Assembly: GCA_002501135.1 (NCBI GenBank)
Contig: DLRQ01000002.1
Location: forward strand, 1 to 12,559
Length of the DNA stretch: 12,559 bases
DNA from: Candidatus Neomicrothrix sp. UBA7884
GTDB taxonomy: Bacteria > Actinomycetota > Acidimicrobiia > Acidimicrobiales > MedAcidi-G1
Direction: 5' to 3'
Shown piece by piece: positions 6,232 to 12,559 of this stretch (the first letter of the stretch is position 1; each line of letters begins with the position of its first letter). The notes under the pieces were generated by a model. The model was not told the DNA's origin and ran no database searches. It saw only the letters and a program-made list of their open reading frames with translations. Made by a program: the position numbers and the translations under genes.

Positions 6232-7119
6232 ATGTCGTCGACAGCCCGTCTCAGCCGAGTTGCCCTGGTGGCGACCCTGTTTCTCGTTGGCGTCGGTGGA
6301 TTCACACGCGGCAGCGGCAGCGGCTACGGCTGTGCCGACCGTTGGCCGCTCTGCGAAGACGGCCTGCTCGGTGGCCTGCTTCCCCGGGCTGAGTACCACA
6401 TGGTCATCGAGTGGACGCACCGGTGGGTAGCGGCGATCGTCGGCCTCCTGGTGCTTGCCACGGCGATCAGTGTCTGGCGCAACCACCGCCGGCGTGCGGC
6501 GCTGGTTCGCACCGCTGTCGCCGCAGTGCTTGTCGTCGGCGTGCAGGCCTGGATCGGCCGCATGGTCGTAAAGGCCGACCTCGACGCCGACCTGGTCGTG
6601 CTTCACCTGGCTATCTCCATGGTCGTCGTAGGGCTGCTCACGCTCGTGGCAGTTGCAACCTCACCTGACAGGGAACCCGCTGAGGCAGACGCCTCGTGGA
6701 GCACACACCTGGCTGTCGCCGCCGGCGGCTCGTATTTGCTCCTCCTGTTGGGCGCATACGTACACAACATGTTCTTCTCTGGCTGGCCACTCGTTGGCAA
6801 CGAGCTGGTCCCAGACCTTTCGAACAGCTACACGGCGGTCCACTTCATGCACCGTCTTGTCGCAGGCCTTGGCCTCGTGTACCTCGTCTACCTGACCAGG
6901 GTCTCAGGTCGAAACGGCCGACCCGCAGTCGAGCGGCGTCTGCTGCATGCGTCCACCGGCCTCTACACCGTGAACGTGGCGCTCGGAGCCGTGCACGTGT
7001 TCACCGAGGTGAGTTGGAGCGGCGTGGTCGCCACCCACCTGCTGGTCGCCGGACTGGTGTGGACCTGCCTTCTCGCCGCTGCCGCACTCTCGCGCCAGGC
7101 CCCGGTCCCGGCTGGTTGA
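6232..7119 (+). CDS. ctaA: Heme A synthase (COX15/CtaA family)
   Basis: This membrane enzyme oxidises the C8 methyl group of heme O to the formyl of heme A, the cofactor of aa3-type cytochrome oxidase. From the ATG at 6232 it has 295 residues and about eight membrane segments in two four-helix halves. The expected residues are all present: Glu60 and His63 in IEWTHRW, His125 in LVVLHLA, His207 in VHFMHRLV and His269 in VVATHLLV, the four heme-ligand histidines of the family. A loop cysteine pair, Cys34 and Cys41 (GCADRWPLC), matches the disulfide-forming pair known from Bacillus CtaA. GGFTRGSGSGYGC is the usual first-helix exit motif. I chose 6232 over the in-frame ATG at 6169 because it starts right before helix 1; neither has a good ribosome binding site. 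The sulfurtransferase gene starts 3 bases after its stop. Confidence 0.9.
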   Translation: MSSTARLSRVALVATLFLVGVGGFTRGSGSGYGCADRWPLCEDGLLGGLLPRAEYHMVIEWTHRWVAAIVGLLVLATAISVWRNHRRRAALVRTAVAAVLVVGVQAWIGRMVVKADLDADLVVLHLAISMVVVGLLTLVAVATSPDREPAEADASWSTHLAVAAGGSYLLLLLGAYVHNMFFSGWPLVGNELVPDLSNSYTAVHFMHRLVAGLGLVYLVYLTRVSGRNGRPAVERRLLHASTGLYTVNVALGAVHVFTEVSWSGVVATHLLVAGLVWTCLLAAAALSRQAPVPAG

Positions 7120-7122
7120 TCC

Positions 7123-7938
7123 ATGTCGACTGCTCCTATCGTCACCGCTGTCCAGTTCGAGGGGCTGATCGGTAAAGCGGTGGTCTGCGACGTTCGCTGG
7201 TATCTCGACGGCAGTTCCGGCCACGAGGCCTACCTGCGGGGCCACATTCCCGGAGCCGTGTTCGTCGACCTCGACAGTGACCTTGCGGCCATACCGGAGC
7301 CCGGCGACGGCAGGCATCCTCTCCCGTCCCCTGAGGCGTTTGCAGAAGCTTTGGGCCGACTCGGAATCGGCCCTGACAATACCGTCATCGCCTACGACGA
7401 CTCGGGTGGTCTGAGCGCCGGCCGCTTCGTCTGGATGCTCCGCGTACTGGGCCAGCCCGCAGCCCTCCTCGACGGTGGGCTGGCTGCCTGGACCGGGGAT
7501 CTCCAGAGCGAGCAGGTTCTTCCGGACCGCGTCCAATGCCCTGTGCGGCCCTGGCCCGAGGCATCGTTTGCCGAGGCCGACGACCTGAGTGGGGCAGAGG
7601 TCCTGCTCGATGCACGTTCCACGGAGCGCTACAGGGGTGACTCCGAGCCCATGGACAGCAGGCCCGGGCACGTACCTGGTGCGTTGAACGCACCGTTTCC
7701 CCAGAACATGTCGGACGGTCATTTCAGGTCAGGCGACGACCTTGCTGCCCGTTACGGGGCCCTCGGGGTCGCCGACGCCACCGACGTCGTCGTCTACTGC
7801 GGCTCAGGGGTCAGCGCCTGTCACGACCTGCTGGCGATGGAACACGCGGGGCTCGGTCGCGGCCGCCTCTACGTCGGGTCCTGGTCGCAGTGGAGCGCAA
7901 CTGACCGTCCGGCCGCCACCGGCTCGGAGCCCGGCTGA
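7123..7938 (+). CDS. sseA: Two-domain sulfurtransferase (rhodanese / mercaptopyruvate type)
   Basis: This 271-residue cytoplasmic enzyme transfers sulfane sulfur from thiosulfate or 3-mercaptopyruvate to an acceptor. It has two rhodanese domains. The N-terminal one (about 7-128) has Asp in YDDSGG (91-96) where a cysteine would be and is structural. The C-terminal one (about 158-262) carries the catalytic Cys226 in YCGSGVSAC. The CGSGV(S/T)A loop is typical of mercaptopyruvate sulfurtransferases; thiosulfate sulfurtransferases usually have a CRKGV-type loop. The second-domain start LLDARSTERYRG (161-172) and PGHVPGALN (181-189) are family hallmarks. The ATG is 3 bases after the ctaA stop, so the two are probably cotranscribed, though a functional link with heme A is not established. 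It ends 17 bases from the stop of the convergent ThDP enzyme. Confidence 0.88.
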   Translation: MSTAPIVTAVQFEGLIGKAVVCDVRWYLDGSSGHEAYLRGHIPGAVFVDLDSDLAAIPEPGDGRHPLPSPEAFAEALGRLGIGPDNTVIAYDDSGGLSAGRFVWMLRVLGQPAALLDGGLAAWTGDLQSEQVLPDRVQCPVRPWPEASFAEADDLSGAEVLLDARSTERYRGDSEPMDSRPGHVPGALNAPFPQNMSDGHFRSGDDLAARYGALGVADATDVVVYCGSGVSACHDLLAMEHAGLGRGRLYVGSWSQWSATDRPAATGSEPG

Positions 7939-7955
7939 CCTAGGCGGCGACAGGC

Positions 7956-9596
7956 TCAGACGTAGGTACTTCCCTTGGGGACCCCCTCGTCCTTACGGAT
8001 CTTCACGTTTACCAGAGCCGGCTTGCCCGAGGCGAAGGCCCTCTCCAGCGCCGGTCGGATCTCGTCGGGCCTCTCGCAGTACTCACCATGGCCGCCGAGG
8101 GCCTCGACCACCCTGTCGTAGCGGGTTTCGGCCAGGTCCACGGCCACCTTGCGGTCGGCACCGTAGAGGCCCACCTGTGGCCGCAGCATCTGGCCCCAGG
8201 CAGCGTCATTGCCCATGATGCCCACGATCGGCAGGCCGAACCGGACTGCCGTGTCGTACTCGAAGCCATTGAGGCCGAAGGCACCGTCGCCGTAGATGAT
8301 CAAGACCCTGCGGTCCGGGAAGCTGTGCTGGGCGGCCAGGGCGAAGGGCATGCCGACACCGAGGGTTCCGAGCGGGCCCGGGTCCATCCATGCGTTCTCG
8401 CGCAGCACCGGAATCACCTTTGAGGACTGGGCCACGATGTCGCCACCGTCGCCGATGAGGATGGTGTCCTCGTCGATGAAGTCACGGATCTCGGCTGCAA
8501 ACCGGAGTGGATCGACCGGGCTCTCGTCTGAGGTGACCTGTTCCTCGAGTGCTGCTGCCAGTTCGTCCTCGCGCTCGCGCAGTTCGCCACTCCAGGTGCT
8601 GAAGTCCAGCCCGGAGCCGGTGTTGCCGGCAAGGGCCGTCATCTGGTCAAGGGACGCACCCAGGTTGCCGACCACGGCCACGTCGGCCGACCTGTTCTGG
8701 CCGATGAGGCCTGCCTCCATGTCCAACTGGATGATCGTGGCATCAGCGGGCACGGAGGCGCCGAATCGCAGACGGAAGTCGAGCGGAGCCCCGGCCAGCA
8801 CGAACACGTCACAGCCCTGCATCGCCTCGCGCCGTGTTCGGTTGAAGAACTGGGGGTTGTCGGCACGAAGCATCCCCCGACCCATGCCGTTCAGGTACAC
8901 GGGCATGCGGGTGGCCTCGGCGAACCGGGTGAGGGCAGGACCACCCCTTGACCACTTGACCCCGGTGCCGCCCAGCAGAATCGGCCGCTCGGCACCGACA
9001 AGGACATCGACCGCTGCCGCCACGTCGGCGGGGTCGGGAAACACCGTCGGTGGGGTGGTGCGCACGGTGGGGAACCGTGCCTCGTCGAGTGAGGCGGGAC
9101 CCATCAGCACGTCCATGGGGATCTCCAGGAACGCCGGCCCCGGCATGCCCGACACTGCTGCACGCACTGCCATCTCGATGTACTCGGGAATGCGGTCGGT
9201 CTGATAGCAGGCATCGGCCCACTTGCTGATGGGCCTGATCATGGACACGTGGTCCATTTCCTGAAGCGACCCACGGCGCAGGTTGGAGAACGGACCCTGG
9301 CCGCCGATTACCAGCAGGGGGCTGTTGGCCCGCCAGGCGTTGGCTATTCCGGTAACCCCGTCGGTGACACCGGGGCCGGCGGTGAGCACCGCACATCCGA
9401 TACGGCCCGGGTTGAGGCGGCTGTAGGCATCGGCGGCGTGCACTGCCGCCTGCTCGTGGCGCACGTCGATGACGGGTATTCCCTCGTCGAGGGCACCGTC
9501 GTAGATGGGCATGATATGGCCGCCCGAGAGGGTGAAGATCGCCCCTACCCCGGCCTCCCTGAGGGCCCTGGCAGCCAGCTTGCCGCCGTGGCTCAC
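7956..9596 (-). CDS. ThDP-dependent enzyme, acetolactate synthase / 2-hydroxyacyl-CoA lyase-like
   Basis: A 546-residue, three-domain ThDP enzyme. The N-terminal domain has the cofactor-activating Glu48 in RHEQAAVHAADAY. The C-terminal domain has the ThDP/metal motif GDGAFGLN starting at 436 and ending at Asn463 (GNDAAWGQ). The middle domain (about 190-330) contains the PILLGGTGVKWS segment. LQEMDH (111-116) is reminiscent of acetolactate synthase, while LAGAPLDFRLRFG (267-279) recalls oxalyl-CoA decarboxylase and 2-hydroxyacyl-CoA lyase, so the reaction (carboligation, decarboxylation or C-C lysis) is open. The GTG at 9596 is the chosen start: it overlaps the TGA of the thioredoxin-like gene (GTGA) and fits the usual N-terminus. 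Reading continues open upstream to 9881, but those residues lie inside the other gene and do not look like protein of this family. No regulatory acetolactate synthase subunit gene is adjacent. Confidence 0.85.
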   Translation of the reverse strand: MSHGGKLAARALREAGVGAIFTLSGGHIMPIYDGALDEGIPVIDVRHEQAAVHAADAYSRLNPGRIGCAVLTAGPGVTDGVTGIANAWRANSPLLVIGGQGPFSNLRRGSLQEMDHVSMIRPISKWADACYQTDRIPEYIEMAVRAAVSGMPGPAFLEIPMDVLMGPASLDEARFPTVRTTPPTVFPDPADVAAAVDVLVGAERPILLGGTGVKWSRGGPALTRFAEATRMPVYLNGMGRGMLRADNPQFFNRTRREAMQGCDVFVLAGAPLDFRLRFGASVPADATIIQLDMEAGLIGQNRSADVAVVGNLGASLDQMTALAGNTGSGLDFSTWSGELREREDELAAALEEQVTSDESPVDPLRFAAEIRDFIDEDTILIGDGGDIVAQSSKVIPVLRENAWMDPGPLGTLGVGMPFALAAQHSFPDRRVLIIYGDGAFGLNGFEYDTAVRFGLPIVGIMGNDAAWGQMLRPQVGLYGADRKVAVDLAETRYDRVVEALGGHGEYCERPDEIRPALERAFASGKPALVNVKIRKDEGVPKGSTYV

Positions 9597-10234
9597 GGTG
9601 CCGCCGCCAACCCGAGCAGGTACTCCCAGTCTGGGACGCTCAGCTCGCCGGACACCCGCAGGCGCACCCGTCCATCCGGGCCGATGACGACGAAGTAGGG
9701 GAACCCGGTTAGGCCGAAGCCGGCGCCGACGGCACTCGTCGGGGAGTCCCGAAGCAGCAGTTCGGGCCAGCCGACGTCTTCGAACCAGACCGAGGGCGGG
9801 TAGTTGGGGGCACCTGAATCCACCGAAGTCGAGACTGCCACGATCTCGACACCCTCGGGTGGGTCGTTTTGACTCAGCCACTCGGTCAGGCGGGGCAGTT
9901 CAGCCTGGCAGTGCGAACACCAGTGGGTGAAGAATCCGACTACGAGGCCGCGACCGCCGCCGGGTACAACATCGACCTGGGTGTCATCGAAGGTCATTGC
10001 CCTGATCGTCGGAGCCGTGATGCCCACTGCCGGATCGGCGCCAGAGCGTGGCATCGGCGGCAGGACTCCACCGGTTGTCTCGGCAAAGCCGACCTCTGCG
10101 ACCTGGCGGGCCACGGGTTCGTCGCCCGAAGTCATCGACGCCACGAGTGCGGCGGCTACAGCCGCAGCCAGGGCAAGCCCAACGAACAGGCCGGTCCGCG
10201 ATCCTCTGTCAGAGCCTGTGGCTGCGGTGTTCAC
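9593..10234 (-). CDS. Membrane-anchored thioredoxin-fold protein, TlpA/DsbA-like, CSHC site
   Basis: This 213-residue protein has a short basic N-terminus and one hydrophobic segment (about 14-34), so it should be anchored with its catalytic domain outside the membrane. The thioredoxin-like domain covers about 70-210. It has Cys106 and Cys109 in THWCSHCQAELP and the cis-proline Pro179 in TGFPYFVV. The AELPRL continuation and PDGRV strand are of the TlpA/ResA/AhpC-TSA type. The CxHC dipeptide with His before the second Cys is like oxidising DsbA (CPHC), unlike the CxPC of reducing TlpA/ResA. The GTG start overlaps the stop of the DsbB-like gene by four bases, so the natural reading is an oxidant pair: the DsbB-like protein reoxidises this protein, which forms disulfides in exported proteins. 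Direction of electron flow is inferred. Confidence 0.85.
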   Translation of the reverse strand: MNTAATGSDRGSRTGLFVGLALAAAVAAALVASMTSGDEPVARQVAEVGFAETTGGVLPPMPRSGADPAVGITAPTIRAMTFDDTQVDVVPGGGRGLVVGFFTHWCSHCQAELPRLTEWLSQNDPPEGVEIVAVSTSVDSGAPNYPPSVWFEDVGWPELLLRDSPTSAVGAGFGLTGFPYFVVIGPDGRVRLRVSGELSVPDWEYLLGLAAAP

Positions 10235-10773
10235 TGTGTCGTCTCCTGGAGGTTGGCTGTCGTCTGTCTGGCGTGGGCCACCACAAGTGCTGTCACGGCG
10301 GCGAAGCCGGCAAGGGCCATCAGCGGAATCGAGATGAACTCGAACTTCTCAACCCACCTGAATGCACATGATGCACCGGGTTCGCACGAGGACCCCTGAT
10401 CGGGGAACAGTTGCAACTGGTAGTGGTAGATGGACACGGCGGATCCGCTGATTGAAAGTGGCAGGGCGAAGCGGGCGATGTTGCTGCCGGGTCGGAACAC
10501 GGCAACCACGAGGATCAGGGCCAGCGGGTACATGGCGATGCGCTGGTACCAGCACAGCTCGCAGGGCCTGAAGCCGGCCACCTCTGAGAAGTAGAGGCTT
10601 CCGGCAACCGATGTGGTTGCCACGGCCGCAGCCAGGCGAAGAGGCGTATCGCCCAGGGTTGCGAGCCTTGACCTTCCTGTAACCGTCGCGAGAGCGATGC
10701 CGGTGGAAAGGGAAATGGCCACTGCCACAAGTGCCAGCAGGGAGAGGAAGGTAGCCACCTGGTTGACGCTCAT
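10231..10773 (-). CDS. DsbB/BdbC-like disulfide-bond oxidoreductase
   Basis: A 180-residue inner-membrane protein with about four or five hydrophobic segments. In the DsbB/BdbC family it passes electrons from a thioredoxin-like oxidant to quinone. Both redox cysteine pairs are visible: Cys71 and Cys74 in RPCELCWYQR, the family signature, and Cys130 and Cys136 in SSCEPGASC, in the second external loop before the last helix. Arg78 after the first pair corresponds to the conserved quinone-proximal Arg of DsbB (Arg48 in E. coli). An extra hydrophobic segment at about 5-30 precedes the core, so this form is longer at the N-terminus than BdbC. The ATG at 10773 has no strong ribosome binding site. 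The stop overlaps the start of the CSHC thioredoxin-like gene, supporting a functional pair. Confidence 0.9.
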   Translation of the reverse strand: MSVNQVATFLSLLALVAVAISLSTGIALATVTGRSRLATLGDTPLRLAAAVATTSVAGSLYFSEVAGFRPCELCWYQRIAMYPLALILVVAVFRPGSNIARFALPLSISGSAVSIYHYQLQLFPDQGSSCEPGASCAFRWVEKFEFISIPLMALAGFAAVTALVVAHARQTTANLQETTQ

Positions 10774-10832
10774 GGTGGGGTCAGCCTATTGGGGGAGCCG
10801 TATGGGCCAGCGGTGCCGAGGGGTCCTCCGGG

Positions 10833-11591
10833 TCACGGCAGCCACGGTGGCGAACGCTTCTCCAGGAAGGCGGCCATGCCTTCGGCGGCCTCGTCGCTGG
10901 CGAAGAGGTCAGCCGAGAGGCGGGCGGTCCAACCGAACGCCTCGTCGGTGGTCATGTCGGGCACCCGGCTCGTCAACTGCTTGGTTGCGGCCAGGGCCTC
11001 GGGTCCGCCCATCAACAGGTCTGAGACCACTTCGTCGACGGCTGAATCGAGGTCGGCGGCCGGAACGGCACGGTTGATGAGCCCCAACTCGACTGCCCTT
11101 GCGGCCGGGAAGCGGCTGCCACGCAGGAACACCTCGTTGGCATCTGCCGGGCGCATCTTCGGCAGGCAGATGACCGAGATCATGGCCGGGGCTACGCCGA
11201 TGCGGACCTCGGTGAAGCCGAACCTGGCCTCGTCGGTGGCGACAGATATGTCCATTGCCGCAGCCAGCCCCATGCCGCCTGCCACACAGTGGCCTGCGAT
11301 GCGGCCCACATACGGCTTGGGTGAGTTCCTGAAGCGTCCGAACAACTCGAGGGGGCTGACCACCCGTGATGGAGCATCATCAGAGGACCGTTCCGACAGG
11401 TCGGCGCCGGCGCAGAATACGCGTCCCCTGTTGGTGAGGACCACCACCCGCACATCAGGGTCGGCGTCAGCGGCATCGAGGACTTCGACAAGTTCGACCG
11501 TCAGCCCTGCGCTGAGGGTGTTCCGGTTGTCGACATCGGCAAGGGTCACGGTCATGACCCCTTCGACGAGCGACGTCTCGACGAGTGCCAT
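10833..11591 (-). CDS. Enoyl-CoA hydratase/isomerase family protein, LiuC-like
   Basis: A 252-residue crotonase-fold protein acting on an acyl-CoA. The two oxyanion-hole segments are present: FCAGADLSE (59-67) and AGHCVAGGMGLA (99-110). Glu128 in GFTEVRIGV matches catalytic Glu164 of rat mitochondrial enoyl-CoA hydratase. The partner Glu144 is Gly109 here (GGMGLAAAMD), and the EVRIGVAPAMIS stretch resembles methylglutaconyl-CoA hydratase LiuC and related proteins; a plain beta-oxidation hydratase is less likely. A C-terminal FLEKRSPPW tail is typical of the family. I chose the ATG at 11591 because it follows AAGGGAA at a good distance and overlaps the upstream stop (TGATG); a farther ATG at 11657 would run deep into the upstream gene. 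It is the third gene of the minus-strand run starting outside the window. Confidence 0.88.
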   Translation of the reverse strand: MALVETSLVEGVMTVTLADVDNRNTLSAGLTVELVEVLDAADADPDVRVVVLTNRGRVFCAGADLSERSSDDAPSRVVSPLELFGRFRNSPKPYVGRIAGHCVAGGMGLAAAMDISVATDEARFGFTEVRIGVAPAMISVICLPKMRPADANEVFLRGSRFPAARAVELGLINRAVPAADLDSAVDEVVSDLLMGGPEALAATKQLTSRVPDMTTDEAFGWTARLSADLFASDEAAEGMAAFLEKRSPPWLP

Positions 11592-12388
11592 CAGGTGGTT
11601 CCCTTCCCGGGCCCGTCGGTCGGAGGCCCGGCGAAGGCCTGGGCCATGGTCAGCCACTCACGGGTGGTGTCGCCGACGACTGTGAGGCCCGTGTCATCCA
11701 GATGGCGCCGCTGGGTTACGACAAGGCAGAAGTCGAGGGCGCTTCCGGTAACCGTGTCGGCGGCAGTGCCGGGGCCCCATTCCCACTCCGTGCCTGACGG
11801 TGCGCTCAGGAACACGTCGACCTCGGAATCGGGGGGGTCGAGCCTTCGGTTGATGTAGGTCCATGCCCTTGTGATCACACCCAACTGGGCGATGTGGCGC
11901 AGTCTGTCGGTTGGCGGTCGGGTGGCTCCCAGAGCGTCGACGATGTCCTGGCCGTGGGCCCAGACCTCCATGAGGCGGGCCGTCAGGAACGATCGTGCGC
12001 CCATCGACGGCCCGTACCAGGTGACCCGGGTGTCATCGGAAAGGGTGGCAGCAGCCTCGGCCTGGCGGCTGCGGCCCTCGCGCCACTCGACCAGCAGACC
12101 CTTGGGCCCGAGCGCCCGGTAGCGGCCGAGCGTGAACTCGTCGATGGCCAGAATCCCGCCCGCCGCTGCGCCCATGAGGTCGTCGACCATGCTGCGAAAG
12201 CGGTCGGGGTCGGTGATTGCCGTGGTTGCGGCCATGTCGAAGTAGGCGAGGTGTGCGATCTGGTCGGTGATGTTCCAACGGGGGCTTGGCGTGTTGGTCG
12301 ACCATGCGGTCTCGTTGATCGGGGCCACGATGCGGTCAAGGGCGTCCTGCTCATCGGCCAGGTCGGCTGCAATCTCGTGGACCTTCAC
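11591..12388 (-). CDS. TIGR03084-type metal-binding protein (MDMPI/DinB superfamily)
   Basis: A 265-residue soluble protein with the layout of the actinobacterial TIGR03084 family, related to mycothiol-dependent maleylpyruvate isomerase. The probable metal ligands are His46 in DQIAHLAYFD, and Glu141 and His145 in LMEVWAHGQD; the Glu-x3-His spacing matches the ligand triad of the Corynebacterium isomerase. The C-terminal half (about 160-250) is the second domain of the family. Its function is not established. In my knowledge such genes often sit with acyl-CoA metabolism genes in Actinomycetota, which fits the enoyl-CoA hydratase directly downstream. The GTG start overlaps the TGA of the upstream gene (GTGA), and its own stop overlaps the next ATG by one base. 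Confidence 0.85.
   Translation of the reverse strand: MKVHEIAADLADEQDALDRIVAPINETAWSTNTPSPRWNITDQIAHLAYFDMAATTAITDPDRFRSMVDDLMGAAAGGILAIDEFTLGRYRALGPKGLLVEWREGRSRQAEAAATLSDDTRVTWYGPSMGARSFLTARLMEVWAHGQDIVDALGATRPPTDRLRHIAQLGVITRAWTYINRRLDPPDSEVDVFLSAPSGTEWEWGPGTAADTVTGSALDFCLVVTQRRHLDDTGLTVVGDTTREWLTMAQAFAGPPTDGPGKGTT
11599..11605 (-). promoter_or_regulatory. Shine-Dalgarno-like site of the enoyl-CoA hydratase
   Basis: Read on the minus strand, AAGGGAA lies seven bases before the ATG at 11591, inside the end of the upstream gene. Together with the TGATG junction it decides the start of the hydratase. Confidence 0.55.
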
Positions 12389-12559
12389 CTGTGCGCTCCG
12401 TTCCGGTCGTCGTCGGCCTCATCGCCGATCACCCGGCCGTCATCGGCGTTGGTGGTGAGGCCACGCATGATGATCCCGAGGACGGCATCGGCGGCCTCCT
12501 TTGGCGAGGATCGCAGCGTGGCGAACACCTGGGCAAGGGCGAAGTCACGACCGAGGCTG
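12385..12559 (-). CDS. C-terminal end of an unidentified protein (partial)
   Basis: The minus-strand frame entering at the window edge encodes 57 residues before a TGA at 12387-12385. It starts with SLGRDFALAQVF and ends with DDDRNGAHR. A helix-forming stretch (DFALAQVFATLR, then KEAADAVLGIIMRGL) is followed by an acidic, charged tail. The AADAVLGIIMRGL pattern loosely resembles the last helices of TetR-family regulators, but this is too short to decide. Its stop overlaps the GTG of the TIGR03084-type gene, so it belongs to the same transcript. That four-base overlap and the clean frame support it as a real gene end. Confidence 0.6.
   Translation of the reverse strand, partial: SLGRDFALAQVFATLRSSPKEAADAVLGIIMRGLTTNADDGRVIGDEADDDRNGAHR

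Noticed and set aside
7927..7957. GAGCC / GGCTC inverted repeat between the convergent sulfurtransferase and ThDP genes
   Set aside because: Five base pairs around a loop of about 20 bases is too weak to call a terminator.
8296..9204. A 302-residue open frame on the plus strand inside the ThDP enzyme region
   Set aside because: It is Ser/Arg/Pro-rich, has no motif, and is antisense to the ThDP enzyme whose cofactor motifs are clear.
9597..9881. Upstream 95-residue extension of the ThDP enzyme frame
   Set aside because: The extension is Arg/Pro-rich and lies within the thioredoxin-like gene. The GTG at 9596 gives the normal N-terminus and a GTGA overlap.
11592..11657. Upstream ATG (11657) as start of the enoyl-CoA hydratase
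   Set aside because: It would add 22 Arg-rich residues inside the TIGR03084-type gene. The ATG at 11591 has a ribosome binding site and fits the family N-terminus.
10789..11685. A 298-residue open frame on the plus strand opposite the enoyl-CoA hydratase
   Set aside because: It is a low-complexity Ser/Arg/Ala product antisense to a complete crotonase-family gene.

Overview
This window is gene-dense, high-GC bacterial chromosome with many GTG starts and 1-4 base stop/start overlaps. A TIGR03084-type metal-binding protein and an MDMPI/DinB-like protein fit a high-GC Actinomycetota genome, perhaps an Acidimicrobiia-like lineage; that placement is inference. No stretch of more than 300 bases lacks a gene, and I saw no insertion sequence, CRISPR array, tRNA or rRNA.

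Layout. (A) 59-1327, minus: an MFS transporter of monocarboxylate/oxalate-formate type. (B) 1447-5578, plus: a tightly coupled four-gene operon holding a KamA-family radical SAM aminomutase, both subunits of a PcaIJ/SCOT-type CoA-transferase, and a class III aminotransferase. It is divergent from A across a 119-base region that carries a strong hairpin. (C) 5585-6151, minus: a small DinB-like protein, convergent with B. (D) 6232-7938, plus: heme A synthase (CtaA/COX15) and a two-domain sulfurtransferase, 3 bases apart. (E) 10773 down to 7956, minus: a DsbB-like protein, a membrane-anchored thioredoxin-fold protein with a CSHC active site, and a ThDP-dependent enzyme, coupled by GTGA overlaps. 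(F) 12559 down to 10833, minus: the C-terminal end of an unidentified protein, a TIGR03084-type protein and an enoyl-CoA hydratase, also with overlapping starts and stops. E follows F on the same strand after a 59-base gap.

The most interesting part is operon B. Its parts make a logical pathway: a 2,3-aminomutase turns an alpha-amino acid into a beta-amino acid, the class III aminotransferase turns that into a beta-keto acid, and the CoA-transferase makes a beta-ketoacyl-CoA ready for thiolysis. Bacillus subtilis carries similar parts in its yodT-yodS-yodR-yodQ-yodP-kamA cluster, associated with lysine/beta-lysine. Here the yodP-type acetyltransferase and yodQ-type deacetylase are absent from the operon. 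The two aspartates that bind the lysine epsilon-amino group in clostridial lysine 2,3-aminomutase also appear not to be conserved, with an Arg at or next to one of them. My inference is that this is a beta-amino-acid catabolic route for a substrate other than lysine, possibly an acidic one such as glutamate or 2-aminoadipate. This is a hypothesis, not a demonstrated function.

Region D serves the cytochrome oxidase cofactor (heme A) and sulfur transfer. Region E looks like an extracytoplasmic thiol-oxidation pair joined to a ThDP enzyme. Region F looks like part of an acyl-CoA catabolism operon.
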